A DNA stretch of 64,000 nt from Chitinophaga pendula (GCF_020386615.1 NZ_CP077769.1:2480001-2544000); one strand, 5' to 3'; counted from the stretch's first letter, positions 56,501 through 57,988 are shown. Numbers and translations: made by a program. The notes: generated by a model from the sequence alone, not told the origin.

Positions 56501-57988
56501 GGTTGCCGATACCTGATCGGAGAGTCGGACAGTGTATCAGGTCTGGAAATACCTGGTAGTGTATCTGTACTGATCTTGTTGGATCAGGATACGTCAGCTA
56601 TTGCAGCTGGTCCTGTTGTTCCTACCGGTGTATCGATTAGCGGGGAGCAGCTGGCTTATGTTATTTATACGTCTGGTTCTACAGGTCAGCCTAAAGGGGT
56701 GATGATCCCGCATGGATCGTTATCGAACTTTTTACATTCGATGTGTGATATACTTGGTACGGATGAAAGTTGCCGTTTGTTGGCGGTAACGACATTCTGT
56801 TTTGATATTGCGTACCTGGAATTTTTCCTGCCCTTGTTAAGCGGGGGTACGGTGTTGGTGTCGAGTCGCTCGGGCGCCTCGGATGCTTACCTGTTAATGG
56901 ATCAGTTGTCTCAATACCGGCCAACGCATATGCAGGCAACACCAGCGACATGGCATATGTTGCAGGAGAGTGGTTGGGAGCGGCCTTTGTGGCTGGAGGT
57001 GCTGGTAGGGGGCGAGGCCTTACCCTGGATTCTGAAGGAGCAGCTGACGGCCGGTGGCGGTTGTATATGGAACGTCTATGGTCCGACGGAGGCTACGATC
57101 TGGGCCAGTATTAAGGCGCTGTATCATGGAGATGCGGTGACGATCGGTCAGGGATTGCACAATACGCCGCTCTATATACTGGACGAGGCAGGAGGTTTAT
57201 GTCCCCCGGGAGTGATCGGAGAGATCTGTATAGGAGGTCCGCAGGTGGGTCGTGGTTACTTGTACCGGGAGGATTTAAGTGCCGGTCGATTTGTATCAGA
57301 CCCCTTTTTAAGCGGCGGTCGTCTGTACCGTACGGGGGATTTGGGTCGATTGCATTCAACAGGAGATATCCAGTGTCTGGGTCGTAAAGACGAGCAGGTG
57401 AAGATACGCGGATACCGGATAGAGCTTGGAGAGATTGAAAATGTCCTGCAGCGATGCGAACAGGTGAGGACAGCTGCTGTGGTCGCTCATGCGGATACCA
57501 GCGGTATGAAACGATTGGTGGCTTATGTGGTACCGGAGAAAGAATTTGAGCAGGATAGAATCGTATCGGTTATCAGGAAGCAGTTACCGGAGTATATGGT
57601 TCCTTCTTTATTTATTCCGCTGACGCAGTTACCGCTTACACCCAATGGAAAAGTAGACAGAAAGGCATTACCTTATCCGGATGCACATATGAGTGTGGCA
57701 CCGGAATATGTACCCGCCAGAAATGAAACTGAAAAGCTGCTGGTTGCCATATGGCAGGAATTACTTGAACGTGATCAGATAGGTATTTATGACGACTTCT
57801 TTTTTTCGGGAGGCCACTCGTTGCTGGCAATGCGTGTCGGTGCCCGAATACGACAGGAGCTTGCTTTACAGATATCTGTAGATAAACTGTTCCAGTTCAA
57901 AGACATTGCCCAGCTAAGCGAATATATACATGCATTACAGGCCGGACATACGGCTGGTAATACTTCGTCTGAAGTCTTTGAGCTTTAA
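23555..57988 (+). CDS. Hybrid FAAL-PKS-aminotransferase-NRPS megasynthetase, 11,477 residues
   Basis: One uninterrupted frame of 34.4 kb encodes the start and first eight extension modules of a lipopeptide assembly line. Domain order is FAAL-ACP-KS-AT-ACP-AMT, then eight C-A-PCP modules, with methyltransferases inside A1 and A4. There is no epimerase, ketoreductase or thioesterase. Carrier serines include Ser639, Ser1641 and Ser3655. The KS cysteine is Cys871, the AT serine Ser1323 and the aminotransferase lysine Lys2064. All condensation domains keep HHxxxD. The C-terminus (SSEVFEL) probably docks to the TubC-like domain of the next protein. Start alternatives within the first 20 residues (M12, M16) are possible. 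The gene lies 59 bp after the beta-hydroxylase gene and 45 bp before the second synthetase. Confidence 0.97.
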   Translation: MLLPVYPTQFLMAPFMDTMRQPSTLSEVLIHVCHQQDRGITFITGAQQEDFLSYHHLYKHALYWLGYFQQQGMQPGDELVLQIDDNRIFLEIFWACILGGIIPVPLTISYHGENSQKLFLVAETLHSPYLVIDPSHKEKMIVQAAEAGRPLHQYFRQVLPGGDQQRGEIEGSICPRTPDDIAFLQFSSGSTGQPKGVTLRHSNLVHNILTALSAHGCTSEDRHLSWMPLTHDMGLIGFHLYPMAAGTQHFLLPTSLFVRHPLLWMEKVAAHRVTITCSPNFGYRYYLNQFDATKAAGLDLSLVRIIFNGAEPVSAALCREFNQTLSAWGLHPGALRPVYGLAEATLEVTFPRQQKPFRSVFVKRSEVLTGHIVHPVQKVKAAEQQAWMEIVGTGIALDGMHIRIGDEKGKPLPEGYAGVIFIKGDSVTRAYYNNEKATRSVIGQDGWLNTGDTGFLLEDELYVVGRVKDIIIINGMNIYPHDVEQCVEQLDGFETGKVVACGVTDPATGSESLLVFVLSKQPTDKFIPTAGKIKRWIAAKLGLEVKHVIPVRKIAKTTSGKVKRYLFANEYSQGTYDDIVAVMTASTVQKNPVEATASVHSPVAAGIADWMIKWIQQHLGLPAGELDASYTFKASGMTSLQMVTLAGELEKHLGVQVDNTVLFSYPTIQALAEYLVSGNAAGPAPAVLPGRKPSADMRIAVIGMGCRLPGGVYSPEDFWQLLSQGKDAVDNIPVERWEVDAYYASSGVTTGKMYTKAGAFIGGVDQFDPSFFGISPKEAAAMDPQQRLLLEVCWGALEHAMLDPLQLRGSNTGVFVGMGTDDYQHLVARHTLPDYFEDAFSSLGLERSIAVGRIAYLLDFHGPVLQLDTACSSSLLALHLACKSLLLKECDLALAGGVNLMLTPETTIKLCNIQALSPTGRCKTFDEAADGYVRGEGAGIVVLKRWEDAMADGDTVLAVIRGSAVNHDGMSNGLTAPNGIAQQQLIRRALEDAAVTPSDIQYVETHGTGTKLGDPVEVQALNAVYGKDRADHAPLYLGALKSNIGHLEAAAGIAGFIKSVLCLQHKQLPANLHFHNPNTYIDWKHLKVQVLDRLTEWPAGNGSRKAAVSAFGLSGTNVHVVLEEAGISGARSAVLPQALPAYPLVITAKTPAALKAAAQRYIAYLENNPNSLADIAYSSVITRSQFNYRWGIAARTKDDACQALRAYLEGGPASYIINESAQIQGGKLVWLFTGQGAQYWGMGKELYQHNQVFREVLQRCDAFLRTKWNLSLLHILYEGDSESGNELLKQTRYTQPALYALECALAEMWRSWGIMPEIVAGHSVGEYAAAYVAGVFSLEDGLELIRTRAELMDALETPGMMATIFTDAVTVKDVMGTDNVSASIAAINGPALTVVSGIRTEVQALMAVFRKRNIGVKELQVSHAFHSPLMKPVIASFRQIAEGITFSSPRLTLVSNVSGMTIGEEIATAAYWCRHILEPVQFSKGVHSIIDAGGDLFMELGPHPNLLAMVQLTHPLPPSQLLPVMQKEDAGWATMLKSLLGLHVHGTHINWPALYSEGIYHKVALPTYPFQRQRYWLDIPRFNQLPADNVIKSTDMSTNATNSGNHTQIYSSLADIFGQLLKMPSASIDRHANFLEMGADSLVLAGVVRRIEKSYGVSFTMKQLFEELNTLDRMSKYIAMQLPSEEETVIPPAVEVKSILPPTTTLPDIAVNHNGQYSLLQRHLAVMEQLIQLERQQASTPVKAVQDSKAGDTPRMSVKPDKAAARPSIFPKIETTVGANNYSPRQQQYLDDFIARYVARTQASKSAAQLHRSVLADNRTSAGFRLSTKELVYPIVADTSYGARIKDIDGNEYIDLAMGFGVDLLGHCPEVVMQALSKQLEKGFQLGPQTTMAGKAAGLISALTGMERVSFHNSGTEAVMTAIRLARTVTGKQKIAVFAGSYHGHFDGTLATADLPAGEHGGIPMAPGVTDNNAADVLIFDYQHPDVVDQIRMYAEELAAVLVEPVQSRRPGYQPRALLQALRNMTEAAGIALIFDEMITGFRIHPGGAQAYFNIRADIATYGKIAGGGLPIGIIGGSARYMNALDGGMWQYGDLSYPATDTTFFAGTFCKHPLSMSTTIALLEELQRRGPALQERLNERTAYLVKAISTLLKEQEVPMQVQHFGSLFYFTFTGNMDLFFYHLIHKGIYIWEGRTCFLSAAHTDDDIAHILKAIEDSINELQAADFLPTPAKSRIAAGTLPPIPKVQPYPADIPLSYSQERLWFIDQLEGSIQYHLPVVLKFSGQLDTAALTKALKHIVARHEALRTVMLSKDGKAFQHLLPAADWTLQLSEDSDINIDSETLQAYIDSLVHVPFDLSQDYVLRGQLIKVGRDIHILVLTVHHIVFDDFSSHILFRELVALYEAFSTGSVDPLPPLAVQYADYAIWQRSPVVNTVMEEKLGYWRNVLNDISPLALPTDYPRPAIQRPRGAVIVTYIDNTLSANVQQFARQHRSTLFMTLLSVFKVLLYRYSGQSDICVGSAIAGRQLVEVEPLIGFFVNTMALRTDLAGEPDFLILLERVKQVVLSASANQEVPFEKVVDAILDERDMSRNPLFQVTFILENIPSLPAIKLGDVTLSRVSTSRTTSMFDLSLSARVEPEGLRLEAEYSTDIFKASTISRMLEHYKTLLAAILKSPALPISQLRLLSDEMEQELLVDFNPVDNRITGSASLTILDDIAWQAVNHPERMALVQGVMQVNYATLDAQANQLAHYLVAKGVKQETIVPVCMERSIPLMVCLLAIWKAGGAYLPIDSRYPAERIAYMLAEADCPLILTTHTYRELCSTHGGTSEVICMEDINESLSKLPLNCPAVQYDADQLAYVIYTSGSTGRPKGVMITHKNVYCLTRWHHDVYQVHADSKATAMASIGFDAFGWEVWPYLSKGAAIYLLTDDERLSVEDVTHYYTARGITHSFVATALVSSIVQATRGITTSLTHLLTGGDYLPAQDITGLDYQLVNNYGPTENTVVTTWHVLTTADNNTIPYIGKPVYSSTVYILDDKLSLTAIGIAGELCVGGDQLARGYLRQPALTDRAFIPHPFRPGERLYRTGDLARWTEDGNIEYLGRVDEQIKIRGYRIEPGEVEALLTQCRGVKQAAVLANTTNGQDKQLLAYYVPDEALLRQKEEVLYVRQAGSWKELYETEYSRPETEGFAVDDDFNITGWNDSFTGLAIPPAQMKAWQTDIVQTILSLKPVDVLEIGCGTGLIYYQIAPHIGSYTGTDISETSVRQIRQRVESDPGKYPVTRLIAMPAHELTVDIIQPVDVIVINSVIQYFPGEGYLTGVIEKCLAFLKPGGRLVIGDVRDLRLLKAFKSRLVLPNLAAKTNLAETEWAIEQAWMKEEELCISPVYFQQLQATFPAISNVCIQWKQADYVNELSLYRYTVVIETATTGQVVRYEWIPWDERRAETTATALLTGQLFAFSGVPNPRLYRERMLAASWEDPAIRNAGELAAGMNSKDTYMAAVEQLILQARQSGYDHRMFLHEDPLKVYLLLTKDPLATVTAIPSAFKAASVTPVTNIPLFTDICMLLKEELRASLEASLPSYMMPADLIPLRYIPITKNGKVDRKFLASREYHIQDTSNSVAATNDTEQLLTDIWQRLLGISRISIHDNFFKLGGHSLLATRAVSAIRQAMDASLTVKDFFVYPTIAQLSKHLSKDTAVKLPPIIPSLRPAHIPLSYSQERLWFLDQLEGSIAYHAAAAFKVHGVVNSQLLEQALQTIVSRHEVLRTVIIEEDGGAYQRVMPSDRWKLDSIAIPAVDNVPETVRTLIHTPFDLSTAYMLRACLIQPASGETVLFLMMHHIASDGWSVAILITELISAYNAIAAREVMQLPSLPIQYADFSIWQKGYLSVLFSRQLAYWEIQLAGLRPLELPVDQSRPLQQSNRGDTCSFHIDKQLMVTLQELCIAENVTLFMLLLSAFKVLMYRYSGQTDICVGTSVAGRTQIETEPLIGFFVNMLALRSDLSDNPAFGMLLQQVKRTTLDAFEHQDLPFEKVVEAVVKERDTSRTPLFQVLFVLQNTPARSALRLGEAILEELPLVHATAKFDLELNVTEQPDGLCCEFEYCTDLFHRDTIERLMRHYEQLLCGITQGLSQRIDDLPILPAEERSLILTSFNDTAKDYPAETLISLFTRQVTLTPDHIAVIFEEEQLSYVALDRKVNMLAHYLVDLGVSHEMPVPVCVDRSPRMIIGILAIMKAGGVYVPVDPTYPAERIRYILEDTAATVMLTDSSSHLQLQDFAAEVNLVIIDAERTTLNNYPVSAPAVNILPSQLAYIIYTSGSTGQPKGVMNEQAGIVNRLYWMQDYFRLTETDAVLQKTTFCFDVSVWELFWPLLTGAKLVFATPDGHKDARYLHDTIQRYDITTLHFVPSMLGLFLEFATTGSHPGLRRVICSGEALGAEQVQQFSALYPHIPLYNLYGPTEAAIDVTCWEATAGYSYAHMVPIGKPIANTQLYILDAHLRPVPVGVAGELFIGGVQVARGYLNREALNQERFLKDPFQAAGSGRMYRTGDLCRWLPDGNIVYLGRLDDQVKLRGYRIEPGEIAQACIRSGYVKDAFVAVRTTVEGDGRLIAYIIPEAIYNETKLLEVLQGQLPSYMLPAAFVTLEHLPLTANGKVDRKTLAELDVVQTQAPAYVAPRNELERTIADIWESLLDRSDIGIYDNIFAIGAHSLLAMRFISLFRKRRAIELPVRTVFSHPSIAQLADAVRGDKGVGLLPPVVAAVRPMRIPLSYSQERLWFIDQLEGSIQYHIPAVLRLKGALNEKNLVASLQAIVNRHEALRTIVRTDGEYTWQEVLPAGSWEPVVVYPDLSVAGKEQSLINTYLQQAFDLGNDAPIRAWLLAVSPTEQLLVVVIHHIAADARSAEILMEEFAACYNALCSGNTMSLPALSVQYADYAIWQRNYLSGVQLTAQLSYWKQQLSGTSLLQLPLDHPRTDLAGRPGASQVFRLSAILMQELRELAQAKQVTMFMTLLAAYKLLLYRYTGQEDICVGSTIAGRNDEAVTPLIGFFANTLALRTQLGGQPSFSELLQRVKETMLGAYDHPDTPFEKIVEVVVTERDTRYSPLFQVMIEVQEAISTAAFDAGGISITQETYEQPNAKYDLTLFLEENETDWEARIEYRSDLFDADTIARMASHFEQLLRAVVTAPDTVIARLPMMTEDALSAVTQGFNTGSKRPLPAESILPLLAAQFKRYAGNTALIAATGKMSFGELDQRSNQLAHYLKGQGVTKGMLVPVCMERSIDLIVSLTAILKAGGAYVPIDPDYPAARITFLLEDVAASVVICSESASTHLSHGNYTLVIPESIADLLSFYPIGAINEWPVANQAAYVIYTSGSTGQPKGVLVEHGSLVNYLCNEKTHYLDPLSDNNGSFVHFSFTFDASLTALFMPLLGGKSIVLGSKKAASVFEDPLFREHAPYDFIKLTPAHMPLLARAIDENDRLFSRRLVVGGEALEVSHFQYWLDHQLAVEIVNEYGPTEATVGCSTHRFYTHALSAENRQNIAIGRPIDNVQLYVLDNETQPVPIGVFGELYIGGDSLARGYLGRQDLNESRFLAPPFPVTGSQRIYRTGDIVRWQPDGSLEYAGRADEQVKIRGYRIELAEIEYTLNQYEGISQAVVLARKDSAGYQQLAGYVVPEIAGSIDKEDIYTFLRLMLPEHMIPSQLSLVASLPLTAHGKIDKQALSKFSGESIADVGYTPPDSPMEAVMADIWATLLELDRIGVHDNFFEAGGHSLLVIRLISAVRKTLEVELEIGDVFDYPTISRLTAFLQQKKVKVLLPSIAVVTRPDKIPLSYSQERLWFIDQLEGTIQYHMPMVLRVKGTIDLLSLEHAFQEIINRHEILRTILLQEDGVAYQQILETGSWRLAKGTIPADIATDVFIQELIARPFDLAADHMLRADLLEAAQDEWLLVIVVHHIASDGWSNGILIKELVSLYDTFSRQQSPALAPLTVQYADYAIWQRDYLNDTLLNKKLAYWQHLLTDTTVLQLPHDYTRPLHPGTKGAMYQLRLDRTMTERLYQLSREQECTLFMTLLAAFKVLLYRYSGQTDVCVGSAVAGRAQQEVEGLIGFFVNTLALRSDLSGAPLFTELLQRVRKTTLAAYEHQEVPFEKVVDTVVTERQLNLHPVFQVMFMLQNTPPEPVIRLGAALLTQEDIAHATTLFDLSVSVNEDSEGLAIYVEYSVDLFKESTIAGMMSHYAQLLESILLDTKTPIDRLAMLNKDETASLLSASTSRRADYGGQLFPGVFERVAVKRASAAAVVFNDTTLSYAQLEQRANQLAHYLVGKGVVGEELVAICLDRSERMLIALLGVLKAGAAFVPIDPAYPSDRKAYMLSDSGCRYLIGESDSVSGLEIPGSVSVLILLDQDTSAIAAGPVVPTGVSISVEQLAYVIYTSGSTGQPKGVMIPHGSLSNFLHSMCDILGTDESCRLLAVTTFCFDIAYLEFFLPLLSGGTVLVSSRSGASDAYLLMDQLSQYRPTHMQATPATWHMLQESGWERPLWLEVLVGGEALPWILKEQLTAGGGCIWNVYGPTEATIWASIKALYHGDAVTIGQGLHNTPLYILDEAGGLCPPGVIGEICIGGPQVGRGYLYREDLSAGRFVSDPFLSGGRLYRTGDLGRLHSTGDIQCLGRKDEQVKIRGYRIELGEIENVLQRCPFVNEAAVIIPATQGGLNDRLVGYYVPAMSYVAEKAPALYEQQTASWRDIYDEEYIASVAGDNIDAEFNISIWNDSFTGEAIPEADMREWVHDAAHTILSLSPDKVLEIGCGTGLIYYQLAPYISHYTGTDLAASSIKQIQAYIAGEPQRFPATTLLVGPAHEVRNIAIPDVDVIVLNSVIQYFPGEAYLTDVIRQSADQLKGTGHIVIGDVRDLRLLSLFHLRLQLVQAGDKTDMRELEWRADQAVMVEEELCVAPGYFYTLMKNIPAISAISINWKNVSSVNEMSLYRYTVVISVGKQPAAFAPAWSNWSALQDPETILEQQLLSGMPVIAFSHVPNPRLTYERALQEGMSQPAILHAGPLRAYIKGRTGHTDRLLALLALASSKGYHCRQIVAADPLSIHLLLSLVPIEGAVSLPEDIVPEAVTTNIPLFADISTLLHQELKEYLRAQLPHYMIPAELHALQQLPKTHNGKKDRKFLSLHTITKGSQGGIYQAPENALEQQIADIWQRLLGIARVGITDHFFEMGGHSLLATRAVAAIRSVVVTGITVRDIFNYPTIRELAAHMAGKKTLNLLPPVTAEIRPLRVPLSYSQERIWFIDRLEGSVAYHMPAVLTLRGKVNITRLAVAFREVLVRHEILRSVIKESAGIPYQQITDIGDWALDVICDDNLQDDAMLQARIASLIADPFDLSADMMLRAHLLVRDTDNYVLVIVIHHIAADAWSADIFVRELLALYMQEEGGKQNILPPVMLQYADYAIWQRRHLVGDFLEKQVKYWQSRLANVTPLLLPTDFERPVIQDSRGAAISTFIDQTLVTALQALSNENGSTLFMTLLATFNILLQRYSGQDDICVGTSIAGRGAEELETMIGAFINTLALRTDLTGDPSFITLLQRVKHTTLDAYEQQDAPFEKVVEAVIKDRDLGRHPLFQVLFELQNTPDISVTTPAGLSIQPEGIPQGTTQFDLAVSIQPSAGGLYINTTYSTSLYREETIQRMMHHFRQLLLAVVETPMQSISTFTLLTEEERATLLYSFNDTARTYPEEQSVCSLLEQQVIQSPSAMAIVCGDETITYGELWRRVSQFAAYLYRAGVQRETLVPLYLERSIDMMVAILAVWKAGGAYVPVDTAAPSDRVAYIIAECEAGVVITVETLRERVVTLVSTVITMEDSYSTASDLASVELPATEGTQLAYMIYTSGSTGVPKGVLVEHQGMLNHLFAKINDLSVTAASIVGFNASYTFDISVWQMFAAIICGGQTVIYREELIYDPASFLEETERRAVTILEVVPSYLSAIFQTTSQVALQQLQYLLVTGETVRRSLLVQWFRHDKWSRIPVVNAYGPTEASDDITHHFMYEAPVVDNVPLGKPIQNLRIYVVDNMMALCPVGVVGEICVSGVGVGRGYFKRPELTAQKFVPDPFFHSARMYRTGDLGRWLPDGTVEHLGRMDNQVKVRGYRIELGEIERVMTQYEAVRACVVLVKHDVQLLPYLVGYVEADGVLDKAAMAAFLETKLPAYMIPGVFMGLQELPLTANGKIDRKALAALPVEESVLQHVYVAPRNQTEVLLADSWQELLGVKQVGVYDHFFELGGHSLMATRLIAAVRNVLQVELSVKAIFQYPRLAELATYLQTMAAPALPPISTFERPSKLPLSYSQERLWFIDQLEGSVQYHLPAVVRLTGVLDYAALTIALKTIITRHEVLRTVIVMGQEGAYQEVLSPDNWELLIREGNDADEHYIQDVIAAPFVLATDYMLRAHLIQKEATLHELVIVLHHIAADGWSTGIFIREVIALYEAAVLGLQPTLPILSIQYADYALWQRTQLAASVFEQQLRYWEQQLRGVLPLNLPLDYPRPAVLQADGALIEGQLDLALTNALRSLAQREGVTLYMLLLAAFQTLLHRYSGQEDIVVGTPVAGRWSKETEPLIGFFNNTITMRNRIDGYQSFHTTLQQVKHNTLEAYAHQDVPFEKVVEAVAKERDLSRSPIFQVMFVLQNVPAVPLSQMGDVRLEQLPWQQDKAQFELTLAMEENERGLYAGISYRTDLFRSDTIHRMLGHLQQLLQEVVERPADTVGQINILTADEKQVLSAFKGAEVVYPYDTIVALVQAQIAKTPAAIAVQFEETVLTYATLDERSNQLAHYLIAKGVGAEVLVPVCLYRSLDMIIALLGILKAGGAYVPIDPEYPAARIRYILEDVNAGMMLSHSGIVPSLDTELGIDIHCMDELSFALSSYSTVLPSVEISSTQAAYVIYTSGSTGQPKGVVNEHGGIVNRLQWLQNYKPIGAGDAVLQKTTFCFDVSIWELFWPLLSGARLVFALPSGQKDADYLKHTVDRYGITVIHFVPSMLPVFLDTLVRGECAGLKYVCCSGEALLPRHVKACRQQLPQVEMLNLYGPTEAAIEVSYWQAPNDITNLDVVPIGKPVANTYLRILDQYGQQQPIGVPGELHIGGIQVARAYFCRPALTDARFISDPQGHSGQRLYKTGDVCRWDANGEVIYMGRIDNQVKIRGYRIELDEISTVLQHCPQVKEAIVVTFTGPDGNQGLLAYVVPEGIYDNAAITGYLKERLPAYMLPVQWMVLEALPLLANGKINKQALPVPQTSQSGRQVYVAPRNTTERLIADIWTNLLGTTPGIYEDFFESGGHSLLAMRLVALLRQALQREIPVRVIFAHPTIHALARYITTDEHQGLLPSIAASVRPAYVPLSYSQERLWFIDQLEGSVQYHIPSVLRLKGVLRIDLLEAAFRYVVDRHEVLRTRLINTDGHVRQEVAAPGSWQLSVQAADTQAPYEEQIRQVLESPFNLSEDPMLRAQLMVLQPEEHILIVCIHHIAADAWSAGIIVRELLAYYDAGVKGSAFSLPLLPVQYADYAIWQRTYLTGDRMLAQLSYWEHQLMDTAILQLPLSWPRGAGMQRPGAIMRFDLDPSLSSSVQALCHREGVTRFVLLLSVFKVLLYRYTGQTDICVGSTIAGRMQPEVASLVGFFANTLALRTDLSGGPSFSLLLAQVKRMLLDAYDHQDAPFEKIVELTVRERNTATSPLFQVMFELQQVEDLPVYTSEILDVMQEEITSLTAKFDLTLFLEESSDSTYTGSIEYRSDLFSTSFIAGMIRHFKQLLYAVTAAPATSIDELTMLDAGEADHLLHSISTSDVHVSAAQDTFLTLFGRAAMQFPDRYAVVASDGILSYRELDERSNQLAKYLLTLGVRSGMLIPVCMEQGVSLPMVLLGILKAGAAYVPVDPDYPAARIAFILEDISSPLLLASEEAASIIPSSPDRKVIVPDQHIALLELLPVTSPVIEISAEQPAYVIYTSGSTGQPKGVMVSHYSLLNYLDNGQTRYLNDDEHPAGSFAHLSYTFDASITALFMPLLKGKYVVFGSYQGTSVFEDPLFIAHAPYDFIKLTPAHLPLLALAMARNENIPFTQRLVCGGEALEWQHLQYWTTYHLDVEVINEYGPTEATVGCSTFVFNTLDTAAGSRDHIPIGRAIDNVQLYVLDRQLQLLPEGVYGELCIGGAGLATGYWQRPDLTADKFVQISVGDDLLSVYRTGDVVRWLPDGILEYRGRADDQVKIRGYRVEPGEIEGVLSRMIGVTQSVVITHADSIGYQQLSAYITTDATLAKQDVNAYLKEHLPAHLVPGRLYIVAAFPLTSHGKIDKPALLAMTDEVSEGSVSAAPRDYTEQVLTDIWKDLLEEDEIGIHDNFFERGGHSLLVIRLLSIIRKELDVELQIGDVFDHPTIALLSQQLRISHAGMILPDIVSQERPAFIPLSYSQERLWFIDQLSGSTQYHIPAVLKLEGDVAVAALQAALSGMIEQHEILRTVIKVKDGIPYQEVMPANKWALDIRELAFDSEEQLQLELAALVSVPFDLAVDYMLRATLLSCGEETNILVIVLHHIASDGWSADIIVRTLIALYTASILQETTILTAPAIQYADYAIWQRNYLTGKLLDDQLAYWRHQLKDIAAIELPFDYARPVVQDNTGKELVFQIDKAVYEQLKALSVQHGVTLYMLLLAAFKVLLYRYSGQVDISVGTPVAGRSRKEVEPLIGFFLNTIVLRTSLRGETNFTDYLQQVRQITLDAYKYQEVPFEKVVDAVVSTRDLSRSPLFQVMFQLQHHAAAPEIVPSFNWQQLNIGQSTAQFDLTLNMDEYTDGLSGSFTYATSLFAAETISYMIDHYKQLLLSIVVDAAQPIAALSILDRADSNRLLSASTSRRADYGGQLFPGVFERVAVRRASAAAVVFNDTTLSYAQLEQRANQLAHYLVGKGVVGEELVAICLDRSERMLIALLGVLKAGAAFVPIDPAYPSDRKAYMLSDSGCRYLIGESDSVSGLEIPGSVSVLILLDQDTSAIAAGPVVPTGVSISGEQLAYVIYTSGSTGQPKGVMIPHGSLSNFLHSMCDILGTDESCRLLAVTTFCFDIAYLEFFLPLLSGGTVLVSSRSGASDAYLLMDQLSQYRPTHMQATPATWHMLQESGWERPLWLEVLVGGEALPWILKEQLTAGGGCIWNVYGPTEATIWASIKALYHGDAVTIGQGLHNTPLYILDEAGGLCPPGVIGEICIGGPQVGRGYLYREDLSAGRFVSDPFLSGGRLYRTGDLGRLHSTGDIQCLGRKDEQVKIRGYRIELGEIENVLQRCEQVRTAAVVAHADTSGMKRLVAYVVPEKEFEQDRIVSVIRKQLPEYMVPSLFIPLTQLPLTPNGKVDRKALPYPDAHMSVAPEYVPARNETEKLLVAIWQELLERDQIGIYDDFFFSGGHSLLAMRVGARIRQELALQISVDKLFQFKDIAQLSEYIHALQAGHTAGNTSSEVFEL
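23591..25590 (+). other. Starter unit: fatty acyl-AMP ligase and ACP1
   Basis: The ligase shows LQFSSGSTGQPKGVTLRHSN near residue 187, LSWMPLTHDMGLIGFHLYPM and KTTSGKVKRY, typical of FAAL enzymes that load a free fatty acid through an acyl-adenylate. ACP1 follows with GMTSLQM, phosphopantetheine on Ser639. The fatty acid length cannot be read from the sequence. Confidence 0.92.
25642..28605 (+). other. PKS module: KS-AT-ACP2
   Basis: The ketosynthase has DTACSSSLL (Cys871), ETHGTGTKLGDP and KSNIGHLEAAAG, a complete catalytic triad. The acyltransferase has GHSVGE (Ser1323) and HAFH, the malonyl-CoA type signature. ACP2 has MGADSLV (Ser1641). No reductive domain is present, so one two-carbon extension to a beta-ketoacyl thioester is expected. 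Related iturin-type synthetases use a separate AT, whereas here it is in the same protein. Confidence 0.92.
28880..30215 (+). other. Class III PLP aminotransferase domain
   Basis: This GSA-type aminotransferase domain shows HNSGTEAVMTAIRLAR, SYHGHFDGTLA, LIFDEMITGFR and Lys2064 in YGKIAGGGLP. Between a PKS ACP and the first condensation domain it should convert the beta-keto group into a beta-amine, as in mycosubtilin and iturin synthesis. Confidence 0.92.
30302..34635 (+). other. Module 1: C-A(MT)-PCP, predicted N-methyl-leucine
   Basis: The C domain has HHIVFDDFS, with Asp in place of the usual final Gly, perhaps linked to its beta-amino acyl donor. The A-domain residues read by alignment to GrsA are DAWFLGNVV, the classic leucine code. 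A SAM methyltransferase (VLEIGCGTGLIYYQIAP, about 33.09-33.84 kb) interrupts the A domain after core A8, the position of N-methyltransferases. The PCP serine is Ser3655 (GGHSLLATR). Confidence 0.85.
34684..37795 (+). other. Module 2: C-A-PCP, predicted serine
   Basis: The C domain has HHIASDGWS. A-domain residues DVWHISLID match serine codes. The PCP reads IGAHSLLAM, with Ala replacing the usual second Gly of GGHSL but the phosphopantetheine serine retained. Confidence 0.85.
37840..40970 (+). other. Module 3: C-A-PCP, predicted asparagine
   Basis: The C domain has HHIAADARS (Ala in place of Gly). A-domain residues DATKVGEVG are close to the asparagine code DLTKLGEVG; aspartate is less likely because residue 322 is Glu. 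The PCP has AGGHSLLVI. Confidence 0.75.
41020..45335 (+). other. Module 4: C-A(MT)-PCP, predicted N-methyl-glycine
   Basis: The C domain has HHIASDGWS. A-domain residues DILQLGVIW fit glycine codes. A second methyltransferase (VLEIGCGTGLIYYQLAP, about 43.79-44.51 kb) lies after core A8, so sarcosine is expected. The first 1,285 bp of this A domain recur almost unchanged in module 8, which lacks the methyltransferase. Confidence 0.78.
42333..43617 (+). repeat. Near-identical adenylation-domain block, copy 1
   Basis: This 1,285-bp block matches 56172-57456 with about six differences counted by eye (roughly 99.5% identity). It begins at the C/A linker and ends exactly after core A8, where the module 4 methyltransferase begins. 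Confidence 0.95.
45378..48490 (+). other. Module 5: C-A-PCP, substrate unassigned
   Basis: The C domain has HHIAADAWS. A-domain residues DIWELTADD match no code I can assign with confidence. Acidic residues at positions 278, 330 and 331 would suit a basic side chain such as a diamino acid. The PCP has LGGHSLMAT. Confidence 0.6.
48537..51625 (+). other. Module 6: C-A-PCP, predicted serine-like
   Basis: The C domain has HHIAADGWS. A-domain residues DVWHCSLIE resemble the serine code DVWHLSLID with two substitutions. Its sequence is closest by eye to the module 2 A domain. Confidence 0.7.
51680..54800 (+). other. Module 7: C-A-PCP, predicted asparagine
   Basis: The C domain has HHIAADAWS. A-domain residues DATKVGEVG are the same as in module 3, and the two A domains share long segments such as HAPYDFIKLTPAH. 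The PCP has RGGHSLLVI. Confidence 0.75.
54855..57940 (+). other. Module 8: C-A-PCP, predicted glycine
   Basis: The C domain has HHIASDGWS. The A domain is nearly identical to that of module 4 (DILQLGVIW, glycine) but has no methyltransferase. The PCP has SGGHSLLAM. It ends the first protein and must hand over to the next one. Confidence 0.8.
56172..57456 (+). repeat. Near-identical adenylation-domain block, copy 2
   Basis: Second copy of the 1,285-bp block at 42333-43617, offset by exactly 13,839 bp with no insertions or deletions. Differences include Lys to Arg near the start and Val to Gly before the A3 motif. After this block the two modules diverge abruptly. Confidence 0.95.

Noticed and set aside
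23856..57830. About sixty open frames of 60-250 codons inside the synthetase gene
   Set aside because: They are shadows of a single continuous frame with regular domain structure.
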